From the NCBI GenBank assembly GCA_958510875.1, contig OY294067.1:230979771-231043770 (forward strand): a DNA stretch of 64,000 bases, given 5' to 3'. Origin of the DNA: Endomychus coccineus. Taxonomy: Eukaryota; Arthropoda; Insecta; Coleoptera; Endomychidae. This document shows, in pieces, positions 55,201 to 62,014 of this stretch. Both the position numbers and the translations under genes were made by a program. The notes beneath the pieces are model-generated. The model was not told the DNA's origin. It made no database searches and saw nothing but the letters and a program-made list of their open reading frames with translations. The stretch's first letter is position 1. Every line of letters begins with the position of its first letter.

Positions 55201-57119
55201 ATATCGAATTAAAACAAATATTTTGTTTAAATCTAAGAATTACTAATAGGTACATTTATAATAGTGGAGTGTGGAGTGCAGAGTTAAACCGCATTAACTA
55301 TTTATCTAAAGCCTTTTGTGATAGGATCTAAATATAAAACAAAAAAGTTCATACTGCTTTAAAATAACGGAGAAATACAAGTTCTACAAAGAACAAATTT
55401 GATTGAATTCATTTTTAAAATGTATACGTTGTACAACTTATAATCAATGAACACAACAAAAACCGTAAAGTCGCCAATAGGCAATAAAATTGTTTAATTT
55501 GTGAAATCAAACTTTCGGTACATACCTATGAGTCGCAAATTTAAAAAAAAATAGTAAAAAGCAAGGTCTTTTGAGCGCAATGCGCGAATTTCTTCCTCCA
55601 AGAGATGTTCAGCGGGTTTAACTATTGTTTTCTTCTATGCAGGAGTAGTATGAATAATGTTAATTATACTTTTTACGGGGGTGGAATATCAGCAGAGTTC
55701 ATGAAAATATTTATAGTGGGGTGAGTGTGGTGAAAGGAATCAGACAAGTGAGCATAGAAAGAATCGCGTGGATTAGAGGCAGGCACGTATCTACCATAAA
55801 GCAGTGTCTAAGGACTCACGCGTTTGTACCTATTTTAAAATAGGTTAATATCGAATAAAAAATATGAAAATTATTTAGAAAAGTTTAAAAACATCAAATC
55901 TATAGACCTGTGACTGCAACTTTTTTTGGATTTCAATATTTTTCTCACGTTCTGTTAAATTGAATTATTTGAATAAAATTAATTTCAAATTTTATTAACC
56001 TATTTTTTTAATTCTATTGAATTATGATTGAATTAAATATAAAGATAAAAATAAAAACTATCAAATTTCCGTATTTTCGGTCTTTTGACGAAAATTTTCG
56101 TATGAAGAGCATGGATCCGCAGATTTTACATGAAAGTACATGGTTTTAGCTACCTTCCCTGAAAGTTTTGAGAAAATTGAAGTGGCAGCAGCTGAGTTAT
56201 GAATTTTTAAACAAAAAGTGATATTTTTGAGTTTTTCAAGTTTTTTGCGCATGCGTCAGCTAAATACGCTAGATATTCTGATTTAATCGAATTCCAGGGA
56301 AAATTTCCTGTCGATTTGGGCTTTTCCTAATATTTTTTGGTCCTAAAAGTTCATTTTTAGCGAAAAAATTTGATTTTGAATTTTTTGACGTTAAAATTGG
56401 CCAAATTTTTTTATTGGCCGATATATCCAAAATTTTATATCCTATCGACCTGAAATTTTCAGGATCTTATTCTTTCGGTAATGAGAACCTATCCCCAAAA
56501 TTTGAACGAAATCGGAGATGATGACCCATTGAGCGTTGCTGTTTTGACGTGGAATGACTCTTAGGTATAACTTTAAGAAACGAATAATTTTAATTGGCAT
56601 CAGTACAATCTTCGTAATCACCAAACGCAATATATCAATTCCCCCATCAATCATGTGTGTTAATATAATATCCATTTCCACATATCATTAATTTCATTTA
56701 ATTCCAGATCTTAAGGGGAAAGAACATAATGGTGTGAAGAATATTTCAGATATACATGTTGAGAAACAGCTAATCAAAAGTTATCACGAAAATGGAAACA
56801 AACCCTCAAACCATTGCAATGGTAATGTAAGTATTAGGCAAATTTTTTTTCGCCAAAAGATCTAAGGAAATTGAGGTATTCCCAAACCAGACTTGATGAT
56901 TCATTTTTGTTTCAACTCATTCTATTATGATCAACGTGCTCTGAATAATCAACGCAAAGTAGCAGATTCTGAGTGTCAATTATTTTCATCTATTATTGGG
57001 AGGAGTTCAATTTATTTTATTCGTAATATTAACAGGTAATGGAGGAGACTAAGTTATTTGAAGATCTGCCTCTAGAAGAAACTGTTAGCATGATTCAAAG
57101 AAGTTATCAAATGAATTAG
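22132..57119 (+). CDS. Class B GPCR, parathyroid-hormone-receptor-like (12 exons found, 5' end missing)
   Basis: Seen: exons 22132-22289, 25800-25918, 33213-33368, 33435-33529, 37618-37783, 37840-38005, 45187-45317, 48508-48732, 53309-53451, 53820-53962, 56708-56826 and 57036-57119 join in phase into 567 codons with no internal stop. The ectodomain has six cysteines (residues 31, 56, 65, 79, 99, 120), the class B hormone-receptor pattern, and five N-glycosylation sequons (48, 76, 94, 116, 141). Class B signatures follow: KLHCSRN with LHMHLF in TM2, WILMEGLYLHNL in TM3, STLILVPLFGVNY in TM6, GSFQGFFVAILYCFLNGEV in TM7. C237 and C308 are the expected TM3-ECL2 disulfide. Known: such receptors bind peptide hormones at the plasma membrane and usually signal through Gs. 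Inference: the ligand-binding family is closest to PTH receptors, judged from the cysteine before the first intron and the TM3 text; another class B subtype is possible. No signal-peptide exon was recognised, so the protein is incomplete at its N terminus. The introns are full of transposons. Confidence 0.93.
22735..23265 (-). pseudogene. LINE reverse-transcriptase fragment
   Basis: - strand reads AHVTHFYKKGDKLDPNNYH near 23165-23225, the 'pIfKKGdk-d-NYRPisl' motif of non-LTR RTs, followed by degenerate frames down to about 22735. Lies in a receptor intron. It cannot be the missing 3' part of the 20-22 kb LINE, because its order along the strand is wrong. Confidence 0.65.
23275..23743. repeat. 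Inverted repeat, 67-base arms
   Basis: The arm at 23275-23341 (containing GGTCAAGGGTGGTTGTGGAA) is repeated inverted at 23677-23743, almost identical, around a spacer of about 335 bases. No gene in the spacer. The high identity suggests a recent event. Confidence 0.88.
24030..25560 (-). pseudogene. Gypsy-type LTR retrotransposon pol remnant
   Basis: - strand, from high to low: YFRHFIKDFANESSPLSN with ELKQLLSQRPALAIY (25288-25542), the end of RT leading into RNase H; ILRTCHDHNGHFGLEKKQ and YWFPKK (about 24800-24910), the zinc-binding H2C2 start of integrase; and YQVSDLAFVESKM with FLGPYR (about 24090-24180), the integrase C-terminal region. Frames are broken. No LTRs were identified. Confidence 0.75.
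25800..25918 (+). CDS. GPCR exon b: hormone-receptor domain, cysteines 2-4
   Basis: TTTCAG acceptor and GTAAGT donor; phase 1 in, phase 0 out. It encodes residues 53-92, with CPPSWDGITCWP, the most typical stretch of class B ectodomains (the conserved W-D and CWP), and an NKT sequon. Confidence 0.93.
25919..28860. other. Receptor intron, nothing recognised
   Basis: AT-rich intron DNA with no recognised coding motif. Scattered short open frames lack family signatures. A GC-richer patch sits at 27000-27110. Confidence 0.5.
28861..29597 (+). mobile_element. LTR-like unit with long terminal inverted repeats
   Basis: Begins TGTGTGGAAAAATGTAGGC and ends GCCTACATTTTTAAAAACA. The ends are inverted over about 20 bases and obey TG...CA. 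Inside is a TATA box (CCTATAAAAGGC, 29110-29121) followed by a region without coding. Most likely a solo LTR; a MITE is the alternative. No clear target duplication was seen. Confidence 0.5.
29110..29121 (+). promoter_or_regulatory. TATA box of the LTR-like unit
   Basis: CCTATAAAAGGC lies 250 bases into the unit, with an initiator-like AGTTAGTTAG stretch about 30 bases downstream. Arrangement is typical of an LTR promoter. Confidence 0.5.
29598..30489. other. Receptor intron, nothing recognised
   Basis: No gene. The open frame at 30006-30200 has no known motif. I searched 30200-30500 for an upstream copy of the Penelope terminal repeat and saw none. Confidence 0.5.
30502..32597 (+). pseudogene. 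PLE reverse transcriptase / GIY-YIG protein, broken
   Basis: Segments in order: an N-terminal part with EVQHTLSLGPKFALP (30502-30807, stop); a linker (30847-31200, stop then shift); the RT core from about 31200 (PLRPIVSNIGAPTYN, SLDVVSLFTNIP, GTAMGSPISATIANL and catalytic YVDD at about 31679-31690), then a shift near 31925; a further piece to 32186; and the endonuclease CLDCDGTYTGISKQYLQKR (32295-32350), the GIY-YIG motif with its two-cysteine lead, ending at 32597. Catalytic residues survive, but at least three breaks make it non-functional as read. Confidence 0.88.
32971..33012 (+). ncRNA. Hammerhead ribozyme (type I, minimal stem III) in PLE
   Basis: All core elements are present: CTGATGA, stem II GGTC/GACC with a GTGA loop, then GAAAC. 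A very short self-complementary stem III (ACGTACGT) ends in the cleavage triplet GTA. Flanking GTCTT and AAGAC pair to form stem I. Known: Penelope-like elements carry such ribozymes in their terminal repeats. With this little stem III, activity would probably need a dimer. Cleavage is predicted after A33007. Confidence 0.88.
33213..33368 (+). CDS. GPCR exon c: hormone-receptor domain, cysteines 5-6
   Basis: TTTTCAG acceptor. It encodes residues 93-144, including KICLETGFWF and WTNYTNC, the end of the class B ectodomain. The reading frame continues correctly only if the exon ends at CAG/GCAAGC, a GC donor. The exon starts about 100 bases after the 3' end of a Penelope-like element. Confidence 0.92.
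33435..33529 (+). CDS. GPCR exon d: transmembrane helix 1
   Basis: CCACAG acceptor and GTAAGA donor; the intron before it is only 66 bases. It encodes residues 145-175, a single hydrophobic helix containing GYAVSFLSLVVAILTM, in the class B TM1 position. Leaves phase 2. Confidence 0.93.
34126..34155 (+). repeat. Shared box, forward
   Basis: GTTTTTGCGGTCGCTGA followed by ACACGAAT. It matches the box in the 150-bp units (TTTTTTGGGTCGCTGA then ACACGAAT) although the rest of the element does not. Confidence 0.8.
34441..34470 (-). repeat. Shared box, reverse
   Basis: Complement of the box (ATTCGTG, then TTCAGCGACCGCAAAAA), mirror partner of the copy at 34126-34155. Confidence 0.8.
34649..37617. 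other. Receptor intron, nothing firmly recognised
   Basis: A - strand stretch at about 34730-34960 reads as a clean frame (GKYITTETVLEIKSTMENG) for some 55 residues and then breaks. It may be a transposon remnant, but I cannot name it. The rest shows no gene. Confidence 0.45.
37618..37783 (+). CDS. GPCR exon e: TM2 and first extracellular loop
   Basis: TTTCAG acceptor and GTATAA donor. Read in the phase set by exon d, it begins RKLHCSRN and continues LHMHLFGSFICRAF, the class B TM2 hallmark with its conserved histidine, then a loop rich in N, D and S. A longer open frame over the same bases is only a shifted reading. Confidence 0.94.
37840..38005 (+). CDS. GPCR exon f: TM3 to start of TM4
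   Basis: AAAG acceptor after a 56-base intron, and GTATGT donor. It encodes residues 232-286: C237 of the conserved disulfide, then WILMEGLYLHNL with the class B E-G pair at 258-259, then the second intracellular loop and GYIIMGWG leading into TM4. Confidence 0.95.
38006..38543. other. Receptor intron, nothing recognised
   Basis: AT-rich DNA between exon f and the large inverted-repeat composite. No gene or repeat with clear ends. Confidence 0.5.
39165..40113. mobile_element. Fold-back element, 949 bp, about 220-bp arms
   Basis: Inverted arms 39165-39386 and 39876-40113 begin AACCTCTA and share GGGGAAATTGTTTTCGCTAT and AGAGCTTACTTGACAAGTT (in one orientation or the other). The middle has no recognisable gene. 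Nested inside the 38.5-43.3 kb composite. Confidence 0.8.
40363..42830 (-). pseudogene. Jockey/CR1-type LINE ORF2, 5'-truncated and broken
   Basis: - strand, 5' to 3': the end of the endonuclease and linker (42042-42830: GFISQINCPTHV, IDNIYLYE, SMTDHYLLIF), a frameshift near 42040, then RT with YRPISLMNN, one TAA at about 41617, FLDLQKAFDTV (motif A aspartate), GIPQGTILGPTLFLIFIN (motif B), YADD (catalytic), SIKYLGIFFD, and a C-terminal domain to a stop at 40363-40365. Only two breaks, so a fairly young copy. The upstream endonuclease and ORF1 are absent. About 250 bases of 3' UTR follow, down to 40114. Confidence 0.92.
43341..44769. other. Receptor intron with dispersed-repeat fragment
   Basis: 43750-43850 matches the dispersed repeat near 19.8 kb. 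Otherwise AT-rich DNA without a gene. Confidence 0.5.
44770..45060 (+). pseudogene. hAT-type transposase remnant (CGBP1-like)
   Basis: Frames read KHSTSCKQTFLNQ, then LENERFKQFLKKHTSLAIP (44914-44970), and, after a stop and shift, YLWITVDGTTNARGE. The order 'L-NP-l--FL-KYT---IP' then 'iWi-iDET-D--GR' is that of CGG-repeat-binding-protein-like hAT proteins. Ends of the element were not found. Confidence 0.55.
45187..45317 (+). CDS. GPCR exon g: TM4, ECL2, TM5 start
   Basis: TTCACAG acceptor and GTAAGT donor. A glycine codon is split across the intron, so GW-GFP reads through. It encodes residues 287-330, with C308-W309 in ECL2, the class B CW pair. A 7.2-kb intron containing a LINE and fold-back elements precedes it. 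Confidence 0.94.
45318..46995. other. Receptor intron, nothing firmly recognised
   Basis: Two - strand open frames (45337-45552, 45786-45983) lack motifs I can name. At 46581-46592 GGACACCCTGTA resembles the terminus of mariner-type elements; no partner end was found. Confidence 0.45.
46996..47250 (+). repeat. Direct duplication, about 125 bp
   Basis: Two adjacent diverged copies share CCAnTGATTTnTCnTCCGAACTA, ATCCCTGTA, CCAGATGTGT and GGTAnACGAA. No coding evidence; the open frame across the second copy (47198-47494) is unsupported. Confidence 0.8.
47251..48507. other. Receptor intron, nothing recognised
   Basis: No gene, repeat or transposon end identified before exon h. Confidence 0.5.
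48508..48732 (+). CDS. GPCR exon h: TM5, ICL3, TM6, ECL3, TM7 start
   Basis: AATTCCAG acceptor and GTGAGT donor, phase 0 at both ends. It encodes residues 331-405: INLVFFVRI (TM5), a basic third intracellular loop, STLILVPLFGVNY (TM6, the PLFG class B motif), and the beginning of TM7 ending FGSFQ. Confidence 0.96.
48733..50596. other. Receptor intron, nothing recognised
   Basis: AT-rich intron DNA. Part of 49500-49950 looks less AT-rich and may be old transposon sequence, but I see no motif. Confidence 0.45.
50597..50905 (+). pseudogene. LINE C-terminal zinc-knuckle remnant
   Basis: A frame reads WRELSRMSHSKLLMGDLQQQ; after shifts CGVEDEIVMHVLCQYTAYAV and RWTYLGD follow (about 50817-50905). 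This resembles the end of non-LTR retrotransposon ORF2 (the 'C--C-eDET--HvLC-C' knuckle after RNase H). The first cysteines and the frame are lost. Confidence 0.65.
50906..52158. other. Receptor intron, nothing recognised
   Basis: No gene identified. The open frame 51560-51745 has no known motif. Confidence 0.45.
52159..52673 (-). pseudogene. LTR retrotransposon gag start and primer-binding region
   Basis: The - strand frame 52159-52461 reads VAWEILQQKYENLVISDGEV and NSSDVYRVRYTKL, similar in pattern to the DUF1759-type gag of BEL/Pao elements. Some 200 bases upstream (52655-52673) the - strand carries TTTTGGCGACGTGAG just after CACTACA, the layout of an LTR end followed by a primer-binding site. 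The LTR would extend above 52674; its far end was not found. Confidence 0.5.
52674..53308. other. Receptor intron, possible LTR sequence
   Basis: Starts with TGTAGTGACCC, the inferred LTR boundary on the - strand. No second LTR copy is present in the window, so its extent is unknown. No gene. Confidence 0.4.
53309..53451 (+). CDS. GPCR exon i: TM7 end and helix 8
   Basis: TTTTCAG acceptor and GTGAGT donor. It encodes residues 406-452 beginning GFFVAILYCFLNGEVKAEI, the near-universal class B TM7/helix 8 sequence, followed by a Cys-rich segment that could be palmitoylated (inference). Confidence 0.96.
53820..53962 (+). CDS. GPCR exon j: proximal cytoplasmic tail
   Basis: CCTGTAG acceptor completes an arginine codon split with exon i; donor is GTAGGT. 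It encodes residues 454-500 starting STNGRTSFCTTMSCSSLN, a serine/threonine-rich stretch of the kind that follows helix 8 in class B receptors. Phase agreement on both sides supports it. Confidence 0.85.
54440..54466 (+). repeat. Shared box, forward
   Basis: GGGGTTTTTGGGGTCGCTGA followed by TTACGAAT at the inner edge of the left arm. Confidence 0.8.
54488..54516 (-). repeat. Shared box, reverse, spacer copy
   Basis: Complement form ATTCGTG then TTGAGCGACCACAAAAA; it lies outside the paired arms. Confidence 0.75.
54770..54797 (-). repeat. Shared box, reverse
   Basis: ATTCGTAATCAGCGACCCCA with AAAACCCC, mirror of the copy at 54440-54466. Confidence 0.8.
55034..56707. other. Receptor intron, nothing recognised
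   Basis: AT-rich, with short open frames lacking motifs. No transposon ends seen. Confidence 0.5.
56708..56826 (+). CDS. GPCR exon k: cytoplasmic tail
   Basis: ATTCCAG acceptor and GTAAGT donor. Read in the phase left by exon j it stays open for 39 codons beginning DLKGKEHNGVKN, a polar tail. Support is phase and splice sites, not a recognised motif. Confidence 0.75.
57036..57119 (+). CDS. GPCR exon l: terminal exon with stop
   Basis: AACAG acceptor in phase 0 with exon k. It encodes 27 codons, including FEDLPLEETVSMIQ, then TAG at 57117-57119. The tail is acidic, as at the end of PTH receptors. The last residues do not form a standard PDZ ligand. Confidence 0.75.
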   Translation, partial: VMEETKLFEDLPLEETVSMIQRSYQMN

Positions 57120-57336
57120 GTATTTTCGAGAATGACGTGGAGGAAATTGCACATATCAATTTGAAAAGTATAAGCACACTTATACGTCCATGGAAGAGTA
57201 TATCAAACAGTATTTATATAGTAGAGTATGCCTGGAAACTCGTAGTTTCCGGCAGAATTCCGCAACACAGTAGAACGATTATATGCCGATGTACCATTTA
57301 TTGCAAGAAGCATCCTCAAGTCAGGTTCGAAATAAT

Positions 57337-57342
57337 AATAAA
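57337..57342 (+). promoter_or_regulatory. Possible polyadenylation signal for the GPCR
   Basis: AATAAA about 220 bases after the receptor stop codon. The hexamer lies at the edge of a Penelope-like fragment in reverse orientation, so the transposon may supply it. No downstream GU-rich element was assessed. Confidence 0.35.
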
Positions 57343-57419
57343 GATTCTTGACCCAGGTATGAATTATATATACAATTCTCGGGAAATAGGTCACATTAAC
57401 ACTAACGTTTTATATTTTC

Positions 57420-57461
57420 GTCTTTACGTACGTTTCGGTATCACGACCATCATCAGAAGAC
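57420..57461 (-). ncRNA. Hammerhead ribozyme, second copy, weakened stem II
   Basis: On the - strand CTGATGA, GAAAC, ACGTACGTA and the GTCTT/AAGAC stem I are all kept. Stem II has an extra base and a C-U mismatch where the first copy has GGTC/GACC. Core conserved, activity doubtful. Confidence 0.7.
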
Positions 57462-58052
57462 TTATTATGTCCAAAACGGGATTTCTTAAGACTAATTATA
57501 TTATCACAAAGCGTTCAAATCGCACCAATTTCAATTAAAAATGCCCACGTCGCCGAAACGAACAGAACCACGAATAATCGAAATTGTATCAATCAATGTT
57601 TCAAGTATAAAATATAACATGAATCCACTATTCAGTAATATTCTTATAATATACACTATACAAACGCCTTTTAGTATAGTGTCTTTACGACTGAAGACCA
57701 AAACTATTACGTTAACTTTAACCAGATGCTAAGATTTATGAGGTGGAACATTATTGGAACATTACTTTTGAGCATTCTTCCTAAAATATACTACATTATA
57801 AAGACGCATGTAGGTATTTGCAAGAGTTTTAATTAATTAAGTTAGTATAAATTCGACTTGATGTCTGAATATCTGTCCTATGATTTACAGATTTGGAATC
57901 ACGTTTTACGTGAATCATCTCTAGAATAGATCTTTTATAATAAGCGGTTTCCTTAGTTAAAACATTAACATTTTTGTAATCGAATTGATGGCTATAATCA
58001 AAGCAGTGTTTAGCAAGGGCGGTGGAATTTTCTTAGTTTTTGTTTATTGTGC

Positions 58053-58125
58053 GTAAAGTAAAAAATATAAAAGACAAGTGTTAATGTGACCTTTTTCCCG
58101 AGAATTTTATATATAGTTCGAACTA
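58053..58125 (+). repeat. Forward PLE terminal fragment joined head-on to the reversed copy
   Basis: From GTAAAG onward, the + strand matches the sequence that follows the ribozyme cleavage point in the 33-kb copy (GTAAAG..., AAGTGTTA-TGT-ACCT and TTTCCCGAGAATTTT). It begins at, or within a few bases of, the predicted cleavage site and points opposite to the adjoining PLE copy. Confidence 0.75.
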
Positions 58126-58510
58126 TTGAGATGCTCGTAATGTTCAGCAAACGTCGGCATGTAATAGTGCTCTTGTGAAGCCTAATCTAACCAGAAACCG
58201 AGAGTATTCAATAATTGATGTAGTTTGAACGTAAATAGATGTAAATTCCTACTTTTTGAAATGTCTGTAATATGTTGAAGCGTAAAATTATTAATGTATG
58301 TGAAATAGATTGAAGGCTAATGTGGAATATATTTTTTTTAATACCAATGTTCAGTTGTATTTTGGAAGATTGTAAATAACGAAATCCAAGATGAATAAAT
58401 ATTGGTTCAGAGTAAGCTATTAACCAAAATTCTAATAGGTATAGAAGAATGGGAGATTTCATTTTAACATATTGTCAGACAAGCAACTTTTTTTTTCAAT
58501 TCAATTCTGA
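58126..58510. other. Intergenic, nothing recognised
   Basis: No gene or repeat identified between the PLE fragment and the mariner-family element. Confidence 0.5.
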
Positions 58511-61013
58511 CCTATTTTTTAAAACACTATACTTATTCAAGAATACCCACTCCATTTAACCATTTTTTTTACTTCTAAATTACTCTTCAGAAACAGGGTC
58601 AAAAATGGAATACAAAATCAAGCTTGTTTATGTTAGAATAATAATGAAATTTTATTTCTAGTTCCTAAACCGATCAGTTCCTACTCAATATGTGATTTCA
58701 TACTATACAGGATGTCCCACGACGTTTTGACAGTCCAATTTCTCGAAAACTGTTGATATGAAATACATGAAATTTGGCAGATATAAACAGTCGAAACTGA
58801 TGCTTATATTTATTATAAAATGACTTCCGTTTTTCCTGTCATTTCTGGTCACGTGACCCCAACATAATTTTTTTAAATGGGACAACCGGTATAATATCAC
58901 AATTTTGGATATGTCATTCAAAAACAAATTCAACGATACCACACTTGTCATCATTGTATTGTGCAGTAATGATAAATAAGGGCTATTTATTTTTACTAAA
59001 TTTATTAAAGCAATACTTTGCACTCAAAAATTTAGGTGGCTATGGAACAAATAACTATTGTAGCAACGACATAGGTTGTCATTCAGTATTGTTAGGTGAA
59101 GTTTATTCAAGAACTGTCAATAATTATTAGTAATAATCTTGTGAAGACACTGTAATAATAAGTAAATAAAGCCTTCAATTTTTACTCACGATGAATATGT
59201 TGACATGCTGCTTATTTATGGAGAATGTGGAAAAAACAAAAGTCATGATCAAGGCTTGTATAGAAATCGTTTTCCTCATAGAATAACTCCAAGCAAAAAT
59301 ACTTTTGCCTATGTCGAACGAAAGCTAAGAACTGGTTCTTTTCCAAGCGGTAAAAATCAAGTTCCTCGTCAAAAGACCGCTCAGACAGATGACAATGTGA
59401 TAAATATTTTGGCTTATCTTCAGGTAAATCCACACACCTCAATACGATTTCTTGAACAAGAATTACAAATAAGTAGAAGTTCAATACGAAGAGTATTAAA
59501 AAATCACAAATACCATCCTTATAAAATACATTTAACACAAGGTTTAGTCCCTGCAGATCCTGAAAGGAGATTAAATTTTATTGCTGAAATGTTAGTACAA
59601 AGTAATGATGACCCTTCTTTTTTAGAAAAAATATCATGGAGTGATGAAAGTAGATTTCATAACAATGGTATTGTTAATCGCCATAATTGTCATTATTGGT
59701 CGCAGGAGAATCCAAAGTGGATGCGCGAAACCAATTTTCAAACAATATGGGGAATCAATGTTTGGTGCGGTTTATTTAACGGTCGGTTGATTGGTCCCTA
59801 TTTTTATGAAGGAACATAACGGGGCAAAGATACTTAGATTTTCTTCAAAACACTCTACCAGAATTACTTGAAGATATTCCCTTACATGAAAGGCAAACAA
59901 TGTGGTGGCAGCAAGATGGAGAATCTCCTCACTTTTTTGGGCCAGTTCGAGAATATCTTGATAACATATTTCCTGAAATATGGATTAGTCGAAATGGTGC
60001 GATTCTGTGGCCACCCCGTTCTCCGGATATTACACCCTTAGATTTCTTTCTCTGGGGTTTCTTAAAAGGTCGAGTTTATGTCACACCCCCGACTGATTTA
60101 GATGATTTAAAGGATAAGATAAGACAGGCATGTCGGACCGTAACACCCGAATTGATTGCAGCAGCACTTACAAGAAATCTTTTAACAAGGTTTGAACATT
60201 GTGTCAATGTACATGGTCATCAATTTGAACATTTTCTTTAATTTTTTTTATTACTTGTACTTTTTAATTCCCTATGTTACGTTTTTTAATAAAATAATTT
60301 ATTTTTGGTAGCTACTATTTGAATCTATACAGATGTTCATTTAATTGCCCCTATTATCATTACTGCACAATACAATGATGATAAGTGTGGTATCGTTGAA
60401 TCTGTTTTTGAATGACATATCCAAAATTGTGATATTATACCGGTTGTCCCATTTAAAAATATTATGTTGGGGTCACGTGACCAGAAATGACAGGAAAAAC
60501 GGAAGTCATTTTATAATAAATATAAGCATCAGTTTCGACTGTTTATATCTGCCAAATTTCATGTATTTCATATCAACAGTTTTCGAGAAATTGGACTGTC
60601 AAAACGTCGTGGGACATCCTGTATAGTATGAAATCACATATTGAGTAGGAACTGATCGGTTTAGGAACTAGAAATAAAATTTCATTATTATTCTAACATA
60701 AACAAGCTTGATTTTGTATTCCATTTTTGACCCTGTTTCTGAAGAGTAATTTAGAAGTAAAAAAAATGGTTAAATGGAGTGGGTATTCTTGAATAAGTAT
60801 AGTGTTTTAAAAAATAGGTAATATTATACCGGTTGTCCCATTTAAAAAAATTATGTTGGGGTCACGGGACCCGAAATGACAGGAAAAACGGAAGTCATTT
60901 TATAATAAATATAAGCATCAGTTTCGACTGTTTATATCTGCCAAATTTCATACATGTCATATTAACAGTTTTCGAGAAATTGGACTGTCAAAACGTCGTG
61001 GGACATCCTGTAT
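58511..61013 (+). mobile_element. DD41D mariner-family transposon with compound terminal repeats
   Basis: Inverted arms of 473 bases each (58511-58983 and 60346-60818) enclose a transposase. Within each arm an inner terminus TACAGGATGTCCCACGACG occurs (58706 and complement ending 60624). On the right a third, direct copy of that 195-base terminal segment follows immediately (60819-61013). The TATACAGG end next to TA fits mariner. The right end is therefore terminal segment, flank, terminal segment; on the left the outermost segment is missing. Confidence 0.85.
59166..60241 (+). pseudogene. DD41D mariner-family transposase, one frameshift
   Basis: N-terminal part (FTHDEYVDMLLIYGE, then a winged-helix-like region with SIRFLEQELQISRSSIRRVL), first aspartate in SWSDESRF (about 59636), GINVWCGLFNGRLIGPYF, a frameshift near 59815, second aspartate in MWWQQDGESPHF (about 59920), third in WPPRSPDITPLDFFLWG (about 60040), C terminus QFEHFL with a stop before 60242. 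Forty-one residues separate the second and third aspartates, hence DD41D. The frame is open upstream of the first in-frame ATG (59205) to a TAA at 59163, so the original start seems lost. Otherwise nearly intact at about 350 codons. Confidence 0.92.
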
Positions 61014-61739
61014 ATAATGTTTACACACTAATAACTATATATTGATAATTATTCTATTAATAACTCATTCTGCGGGAGCGGGTTCTATTGTGTGGTAAAA
61101 CATTTTATTCATGTCTTACTGTTAAAAGATTGCATTATTCAACATATTGAATACGCATGTTTAGCTGTACTTAGAACATATTTTTAATTCGATACATTTC
61201 AAATAAGTAGGTATCTTGTTAGGATTATAAGATTTTCAGAAAATAAAGATCTTATAATTATTATTCAATACATGTTAGCTTCACAAAAGTCAGTAAAATT
61301 TGATATTGTCCATGCCATATATTTGTGAATTCATACATATTGAGTCAGATCGAGCGGTGTAGGATTAATATGAGAGTATGAGAGAGCCAGTCGCTGTGTA
61401 TTGTTCATAAGATAAACAGAAATAGAACTTGTGTTCTGCGATAGGAAAAGGGAAGTGTGTAGTATTGTACAGGTCGAATTTGTAGTAAGAATAAGAGATT
61501 GGTTGCTATTCAGCGATCTGTTGTTATCTACAAACTGTTGTTTCATAAAACCAACTCCGTGACTGTAGCATATTTTGTCTAATATAGCAACTGCTATTTT
61601 GTACCCCTTATTTGAAACAGTTATTTTGAGATTTCAGATAGAAATAGCAGTAATAGCACTTGATATTATGATTATGGTATTTCTATTTAGAAATAACAGT
61701 TTTGCCTATCTACTAAAAATACTCTATAGTAAGTTAAGA
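61014..61739. other. Intergenic, nothing recognised
   Basis: AT-rich sequence with no supported gene; the - strand frame at 61331-61546 has no motif. Confidence 0.5.
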
Positions 61740-61748
61740 GGTACTGAC

Positions 61749-62005
61749 TTTTGAGTATTTATTATATGGAGTGCGCTTGAGCGTGTAAAAGCATGACGAC
61801 ATTTTGAGGAGAATCCTTTCTCTTTCTAATCGACAAACTGTAATAAATACTCAAAGGCGGAGTCTCACTGCGCCGCACAATGAGTCAGAGAGAGAAAAAA
61901 AGCATTTAAAAAGAGAAAAAAGTCAGGACTTTATAATAATAACTCGACAAAGCTCGACATACATTGAATACACGGGAAGCGCACTCCATATAATAAATAC
62001 TCAAA
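61749..62005. mobile_element. MITE, 257 bp, with TIRs and 8-9-bp target duplication
   Basis: Ends TTTTGAGTATTTATTATATG (continuing GAGTGCGCTT) and its complement are nearly perfect over about 29 bases. Flanks GGTACTGAC (61740-61748) and GGTACTGGC (62006-62014) match at 8 of 9 bases. An internal extra copy of ATAAATACTCAAAGG lies near 61843. The duplication size suggests a hAT or Mutator-type mover. An open frame inside is a by-product. Confidence 0.85.
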
Positions 62006-62014
62006 GGTACTGGC

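Larger units (their letters stand above)
57331..58052 (-). mobile_element. Second PLE copy, 5'-truncated, reversed
   Basis: Matches the 3' part of the element at 30.5-33.1 kb in reverse: the GIY-YIG C-terminal coding (CCACCGCCCTTGCTAAACAC and onward), the 3' UTR, the ribozyme and the tail. Starts within coding sequence homologous to about 32370. Diverged from the first copy by many substitutions. Confidence 0.88.

Noticed and set aside
58703..59023. 106-codon - strand frame, repeated at 60345-60626 and 60833-61045
   Set aside because: All three are the same terminal repeat of the DD41D element read in one frame, not a protein.
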